NCBI GenBank assembly: GCA_000181795.3
Contig: CM012954.1
Coordinates: forward strand, 15,423,203-15,487,202
Length of the DNA stretch: 64,000 bases
Source: Trichinella spiralis
Taxonomy: Eukaryota > Nematoda > Enoplea > Trichinellida > Trichinellidae
Direction of reading: 5' to 3'
Shown: piece after piece, positions 54,701 through 64,000 of the stretch
Position numbering within the stretch: position 1 is the first letter of the stretch
Layout of the letters: the number at the start of each line of letters is the position of its first letter
Translations under genes and position numbers: made by a program
The notes under the pieces: model-generated
What the model was told of the DNA's origin: nothing
What the model saw: only the letters and a program-made list of their open reading frames with translations
Database searches by the model: none

Positions 54701-56887
54701 GTTCACCAGGTTTTGCCACTCGACTTTCAAACACGTTGATAATGGTTTTTTCTTTTTGTTTTTATGCTATTTTATTCTTATGATTTTTTTTAAATGAACT
54801 TTTAAGTCTTTAAAATACATTGTATTGTTGTGTTCTTATTTTTTCTTAAAAAAGTTTTCAGTTCGCATATTATCTTGATGTAAAAGTGCTAAATTGGGAA
54901 GGCTTAATTGAAAACTTGTACATCAAAATGTTTTCTTTATCTGAACAATATTAGTCATTTGAATTTTTATTTTTATTTTGGAAAATTTCATAAAAGCATG
55001 TGTAGAAAATGGTGGAATTTTTTTTATTCACTTCCCAAATCAATCAACAGGGGTTTTAGGTTTTTAAAGTTTGGTTAAATTGTAAAACAAAAAAAAATAT
55101 ATGTATGCAAAGTAAGTTTTTGAGGAAAAGTTTCACTGAAAGAAAAGTTGATCTCATTTGCGATTGAAACTCTCTCGAAACAGGTGACTAATTGCTCATT
55201 TATTGCTAACATTATTCATGCTCAGTTTTAAGTTTGATTTTTTCTTTCCTCACTCATAATTGTTATCTAGCTTCACAAGTTGTCATCATTCAAGCACGTC
55301 AGTTGTTCAAAAAATTTTGCTTTTTTTATTTTTTAAATGTTTCCAATATACAAATTTATTTATTCATTTATATTCACCGGTTGATATATATATATATATA
55401 TATATGTATAATATAAGTGAAGTGCGTTTATTGATGTTCCTGCACAAGTCAATTGGCAAACTGGGACCGTCAGTCGAAGAAGATGGATTGCCAGGCATCT
55501 TATGCTATATGAGGTGTATCTTTGTGATAGGAGAATATGGAAATTTATGAAATTGCAGCAGTTGACTGACTGACAGTCAGCAAATTGAGCATATTAAATG
55601 CAGCTGAATTAAGGTGTGCTTGCGACATTCAAATTCAAATACATATATACTCTGCATTTTTGGAAAATTTCTTTTTATGATCGATTTTTGATATTCATTA
55701 TTAAATTAATATTTCATTTGAATTTTAATCCAATTTGTACAGATGCATTGCTTGATTGATGATATAATCAGGAATATTTTGCTTCTTTTTTTTCATAATG
55801 AAGCGATAATAAATTGACACCACAGATTATTCTGCTGATGCTTTGTCAGGTTTTTCTTTTACAATTGCAATGAGTTGAAATTTATCTAAAAGTATATCTT
55901 TTCACACTGACTAAACTGATAATGCTTGGGAAAAAAAAGATTTTGTTATTCTCTTGACGGAAGAAATAGAGAAAGAATTTCTAATTTATTCTACATTTAT
56001 TTAATTAATCATTTTAAAAGTGAACAACTATATATGGAATTTTAAATTTGCCGTCCCGTCGTTTAAATATCACACATATTATATTGTTGCTGAAATTATT
56101 TTATATTTTACAGAGAGAAAATGAGAGTAGTTTTATTGATTAAATTTAAAAAAAATTGGATAATTTTTTTCACTGGTCATCAGATGATTAGAATATTTTA
56201 CTTGTGAAATGCTACAAACAAACAGATGACAATAGCATGTTTGTGTTTGGTATAAGTTGATTTTTAAGAAAATTAAATTGAATAATGAAAGTAGATTTCA
56301 TTTGTAAAATGAAAAAATTCGGCAAGTAAGAAAATTTTTTACATTTCCGATTGTTAACATTTCTGTTTAGTAATGATTTATGTATAGCGTTTGAATCGTA
56401 TATTGTACAAAAGAAGGCATTTGTTATTCAAATGGGATTAGCAGTGTAAAATGGTAAATCAGTATATTTATTTGTCACTTTGATACTGTTAGATCTTTGA
56501 AGTTTTCAATTTGTACCGTATTGAGTTATAATTTTTTTTGTTTTCAATTATGATTATGATTATGATTATTATTTGTTGAAAATAATTCACTGATTGAGCA
56601 TTGAATTGAGCCAAGCAAAATGAGACATGTTAAATAAAATATAGGTTGAAATGTATTCCCTGTAGAAGAGAACATTAAATGCATATCAGAGAAAGATTGA
56701 CGTTGCCAAAGAATCCGTTTTTCCGTTGTGCCGTTCTGTTTCATTTTATGGCTTAATTTTGGACAGCTGTCATCTTGTAAACTATAAACTATGCTCTAAT
56801 GTTTGATGTGATGATGTTTGGAGTATAATTTAAAGTTATTGACTTTCTCATCGACAGATTTCATCTATTTTATCAAACATGATATAT

Positions 56888-57119
56888 ACTCGGATGAAAA
56901 TTCGAGTGGGATTTTTTGTTTTCTTCCAGTAGATGATGTAAGATTAAATTTTAACATAATCAAATGAAGCGTCGCTTATTGGTCAAAGCATTATTCTATT
57001 GATTTCATTGACCAGAATAGTTGAAAAATGAAAACGACACTAATTCGGCAATGCTTGAACTTTCTTCGGTCACACGGGTTTAAGGTGAAGTTTGAAAATA
57101 TAAAATTTCTCATCCGAGT
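56888..57119. mobile_element. Candidate small inverted-repeat (MITE-like) element
   Basis: A 10-bp perfect inverted repeat bounds 232 bp: ACTCGGATGA at the left end and its reverse complement at the right end. Similarity continues for a few more bases (AAAATT versus GAAATT). There is no coding capacity, and no clear target-site duplication is visible. The call is tentative. Confidence 0.3.
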
Positions 57120-57300
57120 CGGTCCCGTTATTTGGAACATATAAAATTGCTAGCAGTTTATTTGAAAAATTTCAATCTCATAATAAATATTAAATTTACA
57201 TTAAAATAAAAATATTCTGTGTAAATATCAAAGAAAATATTGAATATCCTTTTTTTGCAAGGCGGAACTGTTCAGTTTGATGGAAAATCTTGTTTCATTG

Positions 57301-58226
57301 CTATGTGAAAATGTTGTTGCAGGACATGTTCGGTCGTTTGCATCTAAAATAGCATAAAAGCGATAACTCGACGACAATGGAACATAATCGGAAATTTAAG
57401 AAATTTAAATTTAAATGAATTAATGATATTTTTAAAAAAAGTTTTTTTTTCGAACGCTCCTCGAAAAACGTTTCTTACGAAATGGTTCTTCAAAAAATGT
57501 TCTCTTGTTATGGTATTTATTTTAAAAAGACAACTTTAATGTTATTATTTATTAAAAAAAGATTATTTAATTAGAATCAATGAAAATTCGGAAATAATTT
57601 AATATTCAGATGCTTGAATCAATCATTTATTAATTTGAAAATTAAAATTGAATAAGATAATTAATTGATTAGTTTCTGAACTTGTAAGTCGTGAAGTGAA
57701 ATTATAGCTGAGCGCTTACCGTCTGCATTTGCAGTTTTCCGCTTCCAAATAATGGTAATATTTTGTCATTGGTTCCACATCGTCATCACAATTTGTCAGC
57801 TCTGCTGTTTGTCGTTTTTTCTTGACATAAGTGCACACTACATTTTTCCATGTTGAATATGGAAATTCATGCGTTCCAATCTGCAGAAACATGTATAAAA
57901 TTTAAGCATTTAAAATAAACACATAAATTCTTCAACAAATTCTATCGTTTTAATTATTTTCTTTTAATTTTTACGTTCACCATAGTTAATTCGATGAAAT
58001 ATTTATTGCTTAAAAATTATTAGCAGCATATCACCTCTGACGTGTCACATGTACCGTAACAGGCGTAGGTGCTGACCATTCCACGGCATTGCTTTCCATT
58101 TGAATCTTGCTTCACTGCGGTGAAATTATACTGTCGTACTTGACAACGTGGAGGCTTATCACCGTGAATGGTGGTCTTGATTACAATTAGCAGTGTCAGA
58201 ATTGTGTAGCTTGAGAATAGTATCAT
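57301..58226 (-). CDS. GPB5: Glycoprotein hormone beta-5-like (GPB5) cystine-knot subunit, gene A
   Basis: This is a secreted subunit of a thyrostimulin-type heterodimeric hormone that signals through an LGR-family receptor. There are three coding exons, 58035-58226, 57720-57880 and 57301-57343, giving 131 aa. A signal peptide (ILFSSYTILTLLIVIKTTIHG) precedes ten cysteines: CQVRQYNFTAV (with an N-F-T glycosylation site), CRGMVSTYACYGTCDTSEI, FPYSTWKNVVCTY, LTNCDDDVEP, then ENCKCRR and CKRPNMSC. The last two come from the tiny third exon. The CxC-x2-C-x6-C end is the beta-subunit seat-belt pattern. Exon 2 runs into a stop formed by its own splice donor (CGG TAA), so a two-exon model would be truncated at eight cysteines. 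The acceptor ctattttag joins in phase. Confidence 0.88.
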
Positions 58227-58681
58227 TGTCAAAGCAAGCAGGCGAAACGTTTTCTGCCTGGAGGGATTATTATTGCAGTACGCGTACTTGCTTATTATTT
58301 AGTCGAGCTATATGATCACACTTCTTGCTATTACGAATGTAGCATTTCATCTCTTCGTGTGAAATTATTAATTATTTAAAAACATAAGAATGTTTTTACT
58401 TTGAAAATTAATTTTTTATACTTCCACATTTCAGATTATATAAATAAGCATTTATTTATTTATTTATTTATATTCGTGTGTTTGCAAATAGGAAGTGGAA
58501 ATATCACATGGTAACTAGATGTATGTGTTGTGTGTGGGTGTGGGTGTGGTTGGCGTGATTTACTGTTAAATTGCTTGCTTTTTGAAGTGGATTGCCAAAG
58601 TGTAACTTTGTAAATTATAATTCATTAATAATTATATTATTCAACGATTTGCTTGTGTATTGAACGGCGTAGTATTTGCTG
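58227..58681. other. Spacer between the two GPB5-like genes
   Basis: This is 455 bp of AT-rich sequence with (TTTA)n at 58445-58471 and GT-rich sequence near 58520-58550. I see no gene. Confidence 0.5.
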
Positions 58682-59520
58682 TCAAATGACGACGCCCGAA
58701 GATTTGAAGTGAAGATTGCGTGTAAACTTCAGCATGCAATCGTCGTCGAATGACATACAGCTGAAAAAATATTCAATAAAGAAAATCAATTGCAGGTGCA
58801 AATAGATGGGGGGGGGTGATGGATGTTTGAATTGTTTGATGGAAAATTCCACTTTTACCTTTTGCAAGAACAGCTAATTGCTTCGTCATAATGGTAAAGC
58901 TGCACTCCGGGGTCGATATCAGCATCACAATTGCTCAGCAAAGTGACACGTCGCTCAAATTGTTCGTAATCACATTTGGAATATTTGAAAACAACCGACT
59001 CTGGAATTCTGTAATCTGAACTCTAAGGAAGTTAAGCTTTTTTTCAATTTGAAAGTTTAGTCAATTTTTCTAATCATCAGATGTATTAAATTTCAAAATT
59101 CGTTTAAACAAAGCAGAAAATTGTTCACTCTAACAATGATATGTAAATTAGATATCACTTTTGTTGGAATTGGATTTTTTTTCAGATCAGATCTGATCTG
59201 ATCAAGTGATGATGAAGATTTTAAAACATTTAACTTTGTCCATGTTTGCTTGAATTCAGCTGGGAATAAAATACAATATCAGAGGGGTTTTAATTACAGA
59301 AATTTACCTCGTATGATTCGCAGAGACCACGGCAAGCAACCGTGGCAATTTGCTGGTGACAACTTCTGCCTTGGTTATCGATAACCGACGCGTTGAAGAT
59401 GTATGCCACAGGGGCACATGGGATAACGTTCAACTGACGCTTGACTGTGATTTGGTGGCAACGGAGCAAGGGTAAAAATATGACGAAGTGCCAGTCGAAA
59501 AATTGATTTGCATGAACCAT
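58682..59520 (-). CDS. Glycoprotein hormone beta-like cystine-knot subunit, gene B
   Basis: This is a tandem paralogue of gene A, transcribed in the same direction and upstream of it. There are three coding exons, 59308-59520, 58859-59022 and 58682-58760, giving 151 aa. The N-terminus (FFDWHFVIFLPLL) can serve as a signal peptide. The cysteine series is CAPVAYIFNASVI (N-A-S glycosylation site in the position of gene A's), SCHQQIATVACRGLCESYE, SKCDYEQ, LLSNCDADIDPG, AISCSCKSCMSFDDDC. Spacing at the end is CxC-x2-C-x6-C, identical to gene A. Introns fall at the same places and phases. Exon 2 again appears to end at a stop (AGG TAA) unless the GTAAAA donor is used with acceptor ttttttcag. The sequence is more diverged than gene A; the partner subunit is not in this window. 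Confidence 0.85.
59182..59201. repeat. Perfect 20-bp palindrome
   Basis: The sequence TCAGATCAGATCTGATCTGA reads identically on both strands. It lies in intron 1 (59023-59307) of GPB5-like gene B. Confidence 0.95.
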
Positions 59521-60728
59521 TGTTCTGGTACACTTCACTTTTTAGCTGTGCTGCATATTCAATTCACCACGACGGACCATTCCATTCATTAGCTAGCTAG
59601 TCACCGCTCATAGTTGATTTGTTAATAATATATGCTCAGATATGTTTTGCTTCTAAATTAAATATTTGTCCATCGACATGGCAGATAAACTTTTCCACAG
59701 AGTATTTATTTAATGTACGTTTTATTGCGTAAAAAGTTTTGATAACGTGCATGTGATTTGCAGAAAATTTTCAACTGTTGCATAGCATTTGATTTCTTTT
59801 CTGCAACGATATGTTCTTCTTCTTGTTGCTGTTATTGTGATTTTTCAATTTTGATCATTTAAGTGGAACTTTTCTTATAAATCAATCTTCTTTATTCAAC
59901 TTAATGAAATGTGACAAACAATTATTATCGCGATGATAAGTGAAAAATTACAAACTGTGAATTTGCGCATCATTTACACTGGAGCAACAGTTTGAACACT
60001 TTATGGAATGAAAACATTATTACTATTGTGTAATAAATAAGTACTGTAATTAAAATTTCCAAAGACAACTTATTAATATTGTAAATGATGTTTTTTTCTC
60101 ATGATTTATGAATCTTTTTTCTTCTTCATCGAATGCATTCATTTTTCATTGTCGGTTGAATTTTTCCCTAATTACGTATAGACAGCATGCGAATATTCGT
60201 TTCACTAGATGTGATGAATTCAATTTGCATAGGCATCTATTTTAATTTTTGATCACGTACCACTTTTAACCGTTTTTCAAAAAAGTGTAAAGCATAATTT
60301 ATGGAAAAAATAGGTTACTTGGTGTTCTTTTTAATGAAAAATTTATCTATTTTTGCAATTTCTGTTATTACATCACCTCTTCTTCAAAAAAAGAAATTCA
60401 AGATTCACTCATTTCTGCTCTATTGGAATACTGTTTTAATTGAAAAATAATTACTTTTTTGTTGATTTTTTCATGTTTGTAAATAAATGTATTCAAATTT
60501 ATTACTGATTATTATTTTTGGTTTCTTTTTCAGCGTATTAAGTTGGAGTGAATTTCAGAATTATTAATATGATAAAGTGTGCTACTGTGTTTCTGTATTT
60601 ACGCTATTTACGCGTATTTACGCTGTATTTGTGTAGCCATTTACGCTTTTTTAAATTTCTGTAAATAAATCCTGAGCATCATTATTTCTACTTTACTTGT
60701 CAAAAGCTTGAAAAGCATCTTGCGCATC
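59521..60728. other. Divergent intergenic region GPB5-like B / TSPO-like
   Basis: This is AT-rich sequence. An imperfect tandem of atttacgc units sits at about 60597-60650, just upstream of the TSPO-like start. No gene is seen. Confidence 0.5.
60597..60650. repeat. atttacgc short tandem repeat
   Basis: Four copies of atttacgc, spaced by one to sixteen bases, lie about 80-130 bp upstream of the TSPO-like ATG. It is visible directly; no function is known. Confidence 0.8.
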
Positions 60729-61889
60729 ATGCCGTTTATGAATATATCGGATTTTTCTAAACGTGAGTTGTGCTTTATGGTTTGTTCAAGTATTATACCG
60801 GCTTCGGCAAGCTGGTATTATTGGAAATGTGTTTCACATCAACAGAATATTATTGACTTTTGGAATGTAAGTAGAAATGCTTTTTTATTCTAAGAAGTTG
60901 ACACAAAGGCTGTTTATTTGAATTATACAGTTTAACATAATGGTATGCATATTTTTTTTATTTTTACATTAATGAAAACTAATGCATGAAATGATGTTGG
61001 ACTGGATTTTTTAAATGTTTGTTGTTCTCTTATATATCCTTTATGTTTCATTTTTCAAGTATTCGTTGAAAATTCATGTTAGTTAGGCTATTTTGAGATG
61101 TAAAATATTTTGCACCAACGATGGTGACAATGGTAGTGGACTTTAAATGAGTTTATGTTGGAAAGAATTTGATAAAACGAATTGTTTTGTTGTTGAAGTT
61201 TATTGGAAATGTTTTGCTCTTATCAACTGTTGTTCTCTGGTAAACGTTTAGTTTTCAGTTTATGAGAATGCATATTCTATTTACAGTTGGTGTATTATTT
61301 TCATTTCCGTATCGTATAATAATTTGTGTTGATTTTATTTAATAATGATTTCAGTAAATATTTTCTGTAATATTGTAGAATTTGGAAAAACCCAAATGGG
61401 ATAGTCTATTGTCGAATACAACAACAGCTCAAATAATTGACATCGTTGTTGGCATGCCACTTCCCGCATCGCATTATATGTTGTATAAATTTAGCGACGG
61501 TAATTTTTTTATAATTTTTTCTTTGAATTTCTGATTTTCATTCTTTTTTTCAGGATTTAAAACACCAATATCCAAATGTGCACTGGCATCAATGTTGATT
61601 TTTTACGCTACTTACGCCGCTTCAGCTCTTACAGTATGTTTTCAGAGACCTTATGTGTTAAATTTAGTAAGTTTTGTTTGTCACTTTCACAAACTTTTGT
61701 GTTCAATTGCAAACGGTTGTATCGTTTTAGTATAGGAAAATTGAAGCCATGCTTTGCTCGAGTGCGTCAACTGTAGCATGTTTTACGTTCCAAGTAAGCA
61801 AGTTGGCCGGACTGCTGATTTTGCCTTCGCTGTTCTGGTATACGTATAATGCGATATTCTTTTTGCAAACTCTGAAATTGAACAACTGA
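60729..61889 (+). CDS. TSPO: TSPO/MBR-like translocator protein (diverged)
   Basis: This is probably a five-helix outer mitochondrial membrane protein of the TspO/MBR family. There are four coding exons, 60729-60866, 61379-61499, 61554-61666 and 61731-61889. Phases close to 176 aa, close to the usual length of about 170. Helix 1 is CFMVCSSIIPASASWYYW. NLEKPKW matches the family's conserved loop (xLxKPxW). The next segments are AQIIDIVVGMPLPASHYMLYKF, CALASMLIFYATYAASALTV and EAMLCSSASTVACFTFQV. The last is LAGLLILPSLFWYTYNAIFFL, which aligns with the family's final YLxWxxFAxxLN helix. Several conserved tryptophans of helices 2 and 3 are missing, so this is a diverged member or a distant relative. 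Ligand binding cannot be assumed. The third donor was read as GTAAGT at 61667. Confidence 0.65.
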
Positions 61890-62121
61890 TATATGTTTGT
61901 TGCCGATGTTCTAGTCACTTGAAAATATTGTTCATCATTTTTTAGCATAATTTGTTGTACTTGCTATATGTGTAGAGTAGTATAGTTTTTGTCTTGATTA
62001 AAATGTTTCTATTATTTGTACTGTGCTTTTTATTGGCGTGATTTCACTATTCTTTTTTGCTTTTCTTCCATATTCATTCACGTGAACTATTTTTTAATAT
62101 TTTACAAAGCATCGTACAGAT
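61890..62121. other. Short spacer TSPO-like to PDSS2
   Basis: These 232 bp lie between two genes of the same strand. There is no AATAAA near the TSPO-like stop, and the PDSS2 ATG is preceded by a T-rich stretch. An upstream PDSS2 exon could be hidden here or further upstream. Confidence 0.4.
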
Positions 62122-63501
62122 ATGTGGTTTTCGCTGTTGTTGCGAACAAATTGGAAAAATCTTCTGTCAGAAGCAGAAAAATTGATAACCCATTCAGGAT
62201 CATATTCAAGTTTACAATATTTGCTGAACAACGACGTCGCCAGTGTTACCCTCGGCGTGCGGAAATTGCTCGGCTCAAAGCATAAGCTGTTGAAAACGCT
62301 CAAGTGAGTAATATAATATATGAGTGAAAAATGTATAATTGTATAATAATTTGTTTTGTTTTTAATTAAATAAAAAAAGTGAAAAAAATGAAATTTGATA
62401 CGGCTTTTGTGAAGGTATTTTCTCTACGACGGACACGAAGTGTTGAGAACACTGAGTGCGACAGTACTTCTCATATCGGACACGGTGAACAGTACGGTCG
62501 ATTTGGCCGATTTGGACGATGGTCATTGCAAGGGTCCACTGTTGAACAGGTAGTTTATTTTTTAATTAATATCACGATGATTAATTGAATGTTTTCCGTT
62601 CAGTCAGTGTAGTCTTGCGGAAATTTGTGAAATCATCTACGCGGCCAACTTCATTCACAGATCAATTGTGAATCGTATTATTACCACCAAGCAAGAGCAA
62701 GAACATGGAGACAGCCGCCAGCTTTTGGCTCTTGGCAACAGAATGGCCGTGCTTGGTGGTGATTATTTGCTCGCCAACGCCAGTTTAGCTTTGGCCAACA
62801 TTGGAAATGCCAAAGTGATCGAGTATGTATCCAAGGCAATTTTGGACATGTCACTGGCAGAAATTCCCAACGACGACGACGATACAGGCGGCGACATTGC
62901 CGAAACATTTCACTTTGTCGATCCCCAACTTTGGGAACAGAAAGCTTACCTGAGTTATTATTTGCGTGGATTGTTTTTTCCTTTTTTTTAAAAATAAATT
63001 CTGTTTACTGATTTTATATTATGCATTTTCTTTTTTTTGAGGTATCGCTAGTTTGTTGGCTCACTGTTGTTATTCAGCTGCTGAATTGGTAGATGCTGAT
63101 GAAAATTTAAAATCCCTCTCGTTCCAGTTTGCAAAATACACAGCTCTGGCACTGACTGTATTGAAATTTGAATTTTCAATTTGATCGATCGATTTTATTG
63201 TTGTTTTTTTAAATGTATTTCAGCTCAAGCTGAGCATTGCCAGTGGTCCATTTCAAGCTGTCGATTCAAATTCCATAGTAATTAATACTATTTTTAATGG
63301 TAAAACAATTATAATTCACCGATGATTGGTTTGTTTCACTTTCAGCCACTATTTCCGACATTAGTTGCCAGCGGTGCTGTAATGGATGATCTGATGCGCA
63401 GGTATAAAACCACCGCCTTGGCAGCTTTAAATCAACTTCCACAGTGTCACTCTTCCAGAAGTCTGGGAACGTTTGTCAGCAGTGTCAGTTTAGCTGTTTG
63501 A
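62122..63501 (+). CDS. PDSS2: All-trans-polyprenyl diphosphate synthase subunit 2 (PDSS2)
   Basis: This is the non-catalytic partner of PDSS1 in making the polyprenyl tail of ubiquinone in mitochondria. There are six coding exons: 62122-62303, 62415-62549, 62604-62965, 63042-63157, 63224-63277 and 63346-63501. Phases close to 334 aa. Family stretches are NWKNLLSEAEKLI, LLNNDVASVTLGVRKLLGSKHKLLKT, QCSLAEICEIIYAANFIHRSIVN and LGNRMAVLGGDYLLANASLAL. WEQKAYLSYYL and the LPQCHSSRSLGTFVSSV end follow. The catalytic DDxxD motifs of true trans-prenyl synthases are absent, as expected for subunit 2. The protein begins about 60 residues later than vertebrate PDSS2, so a transit-peptide exon may be missing from my model. 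A candidate AATAAA is at 63569-63574. Confidence 0.93.
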
Positions 63502-64000
63502 AAGGTGATGCAAAAAAATGCACTGTTCATCTATATAGTTTGACTTGATTTTTTCCTTTCCGTTTTTCAATAAACTTGAATGCCTGAATGATCAGAGATT
63601 CGGCATATTTTGCATGCTGAAATGATTCATCCCAGATCATTGCTGACCGATGTTGTTGTTGTTTCAGATTTCCAAATACAATTCGAATTGTAATGTCATT
63701 TTTTAGAGATATTTTTTTGTTTTATTCTCCACTACTCATTGCACTGATTGCTAAAATATTTTCTACAGTGGTCTTTGTCAAAACTTTTTAAAACGGCTAT
63801 TATTATTATTATTAAATTATTAATCTATTCTTTTCAACTTCTAACAAGCTTTCTCGAGTGTGGGAGAGAGAGAGAGAATGAAGAAGCCTTTTATCAAAAA
63901 CATAATTGAAATATAAATTTTGAAATAGTCGGTCTGTATTGAAAAATAATATGTCTGAGAAATATTTGAACAGAAATTAAAAAAAATAATTCTTTTTGTT
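63502..64000. other. Downstream of PDSS2
   Basis: This is 3' UTR with a poly(A) signal at 63569-63574, then AT-rich sequence with ATT triplets near 63798 and a (GA)n run near 63864-63876. No gene is seen before the window edge. Confidence 0.5.

Larger units (their letters stand above)
51503..57300. other. Gene-poor region, 5.8 kb
   Basis: No gene could be supported here on either strand. The first part (51650-51790) is CAA/CAG low complexity just upstream of the Rho start and is probably its 5' UTR or promoter. A GC-rich block (about 51960-52560) follows, with CCAAT at 52091 and a CTCF-like motif. The rest is AT-rich, with a TA microsatellite at 55384-55405. A candidate inverted-repeat element lies at 56888-57119. 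Short frames (53065-53364, 54559-54783, 55260-55550) show no homology I recognise. Confidence 0.6.

Noticed and set aside
54559-54783. 74-codon frame in the gene-poor region
   Set aside because: It has some coding-like codons but no motif, no splice partners and no homology I recognise.
57716-57880. Two-exon model for GPB5 gene A ending at the TAA in 57716-57718
   Set aside because: The TAA is part of a GTAAGC donor, and a downstream exon restores the conserved last two cysteines in phase.
61890-62121. Frame 62016-62285 as an alternative PDSS2 start
   Set aside because: It is in a different frame from NWKNLLSEAEKLI and has no homology to the family.

Overview
This is an AT-rich eukaryotic window with compact, intron-dense genes. 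Most introns are 45-75 nt, GT-AG, with a T-rich 3' end of the ttttcag type. Together with the gene families present (a ROS1/Sevenless receptor, a xylosyltransferase with a WSC domain, a RhoU/V GTPase, glycoprotein-hormone beta subunits), this fits a small-genome invertebrate. A nematode is the best guess, perhaps an enoplean of the Trichinella type, but the species is not fixed by anything I can see. I rebuilt gene models by hand from splice sites. For the multi-exon genes, exon phases close to an intact reading frame from start to stop.

Layout. 0.1-7.4 kb, all on the minus strand: a single-exon F-box/leucine-rich-repeat protein, a 14-exon SR-protein kinase, and ribosomal protein L22 with a start codon isolated on its own exon. 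A tRNA-Glu(UUC) follows at 7.9 kb. 8.5-21.1 kb, plus strand: a complete Son-of-sevenless (SOS) Ras exchange factor of about 1533 aa in 24 exons. Two of its introns are large and repeat-rich, and one holds an N gap. 22.6-25.7 kb, minus strand: peptide O-xylosyltransferase, convergent with SOS. 26.9-31.7 kb, plus strand: an intronless cation-diffusion-facilitator transporter, then two Lifeguard/TMBIM genes in tandem. 33.1-44.4 kb, plus strand: a complete ROS1/Sevenless receptor tyrosine kinase of about 2504 aa in 40 exons. 45.0-45.8 kb: acylphosphatase. 46.6-51.5 kb, minus strand: a RhoU/RhoV-like GTPase with large introns and a long C-terminal extension. 51.5-57.3 kb: no gene recognised. 57.3-59.5 kb, minus strand: two tandem GPB5-type glycoprotein-hormone beta-subunit genes, each with a short third exon that is easily missed. 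60.7-63.5 kb, plus strand: a TSPO-like membrane protein followed closely by prenyl diphosphate synthase subunit 2 (PDSS2).

How the genes relate. A Sevenless/ROS1 receptor and the SOS exchange factor, which act in one receptor-to-Ras pathway in flies, lie 12 kb apart. The TSPO-like and PDSS2 genes are both probably mitochondrial, share a strand and are 232 bp apart. Two duplications (TMBIM and GPB5-like) keep their intron positions and phases, so they look like local tandem duplications. The remaining sequence is microsatellites, AT-rich spacer and a few GC-richer islands that may be regulatory.
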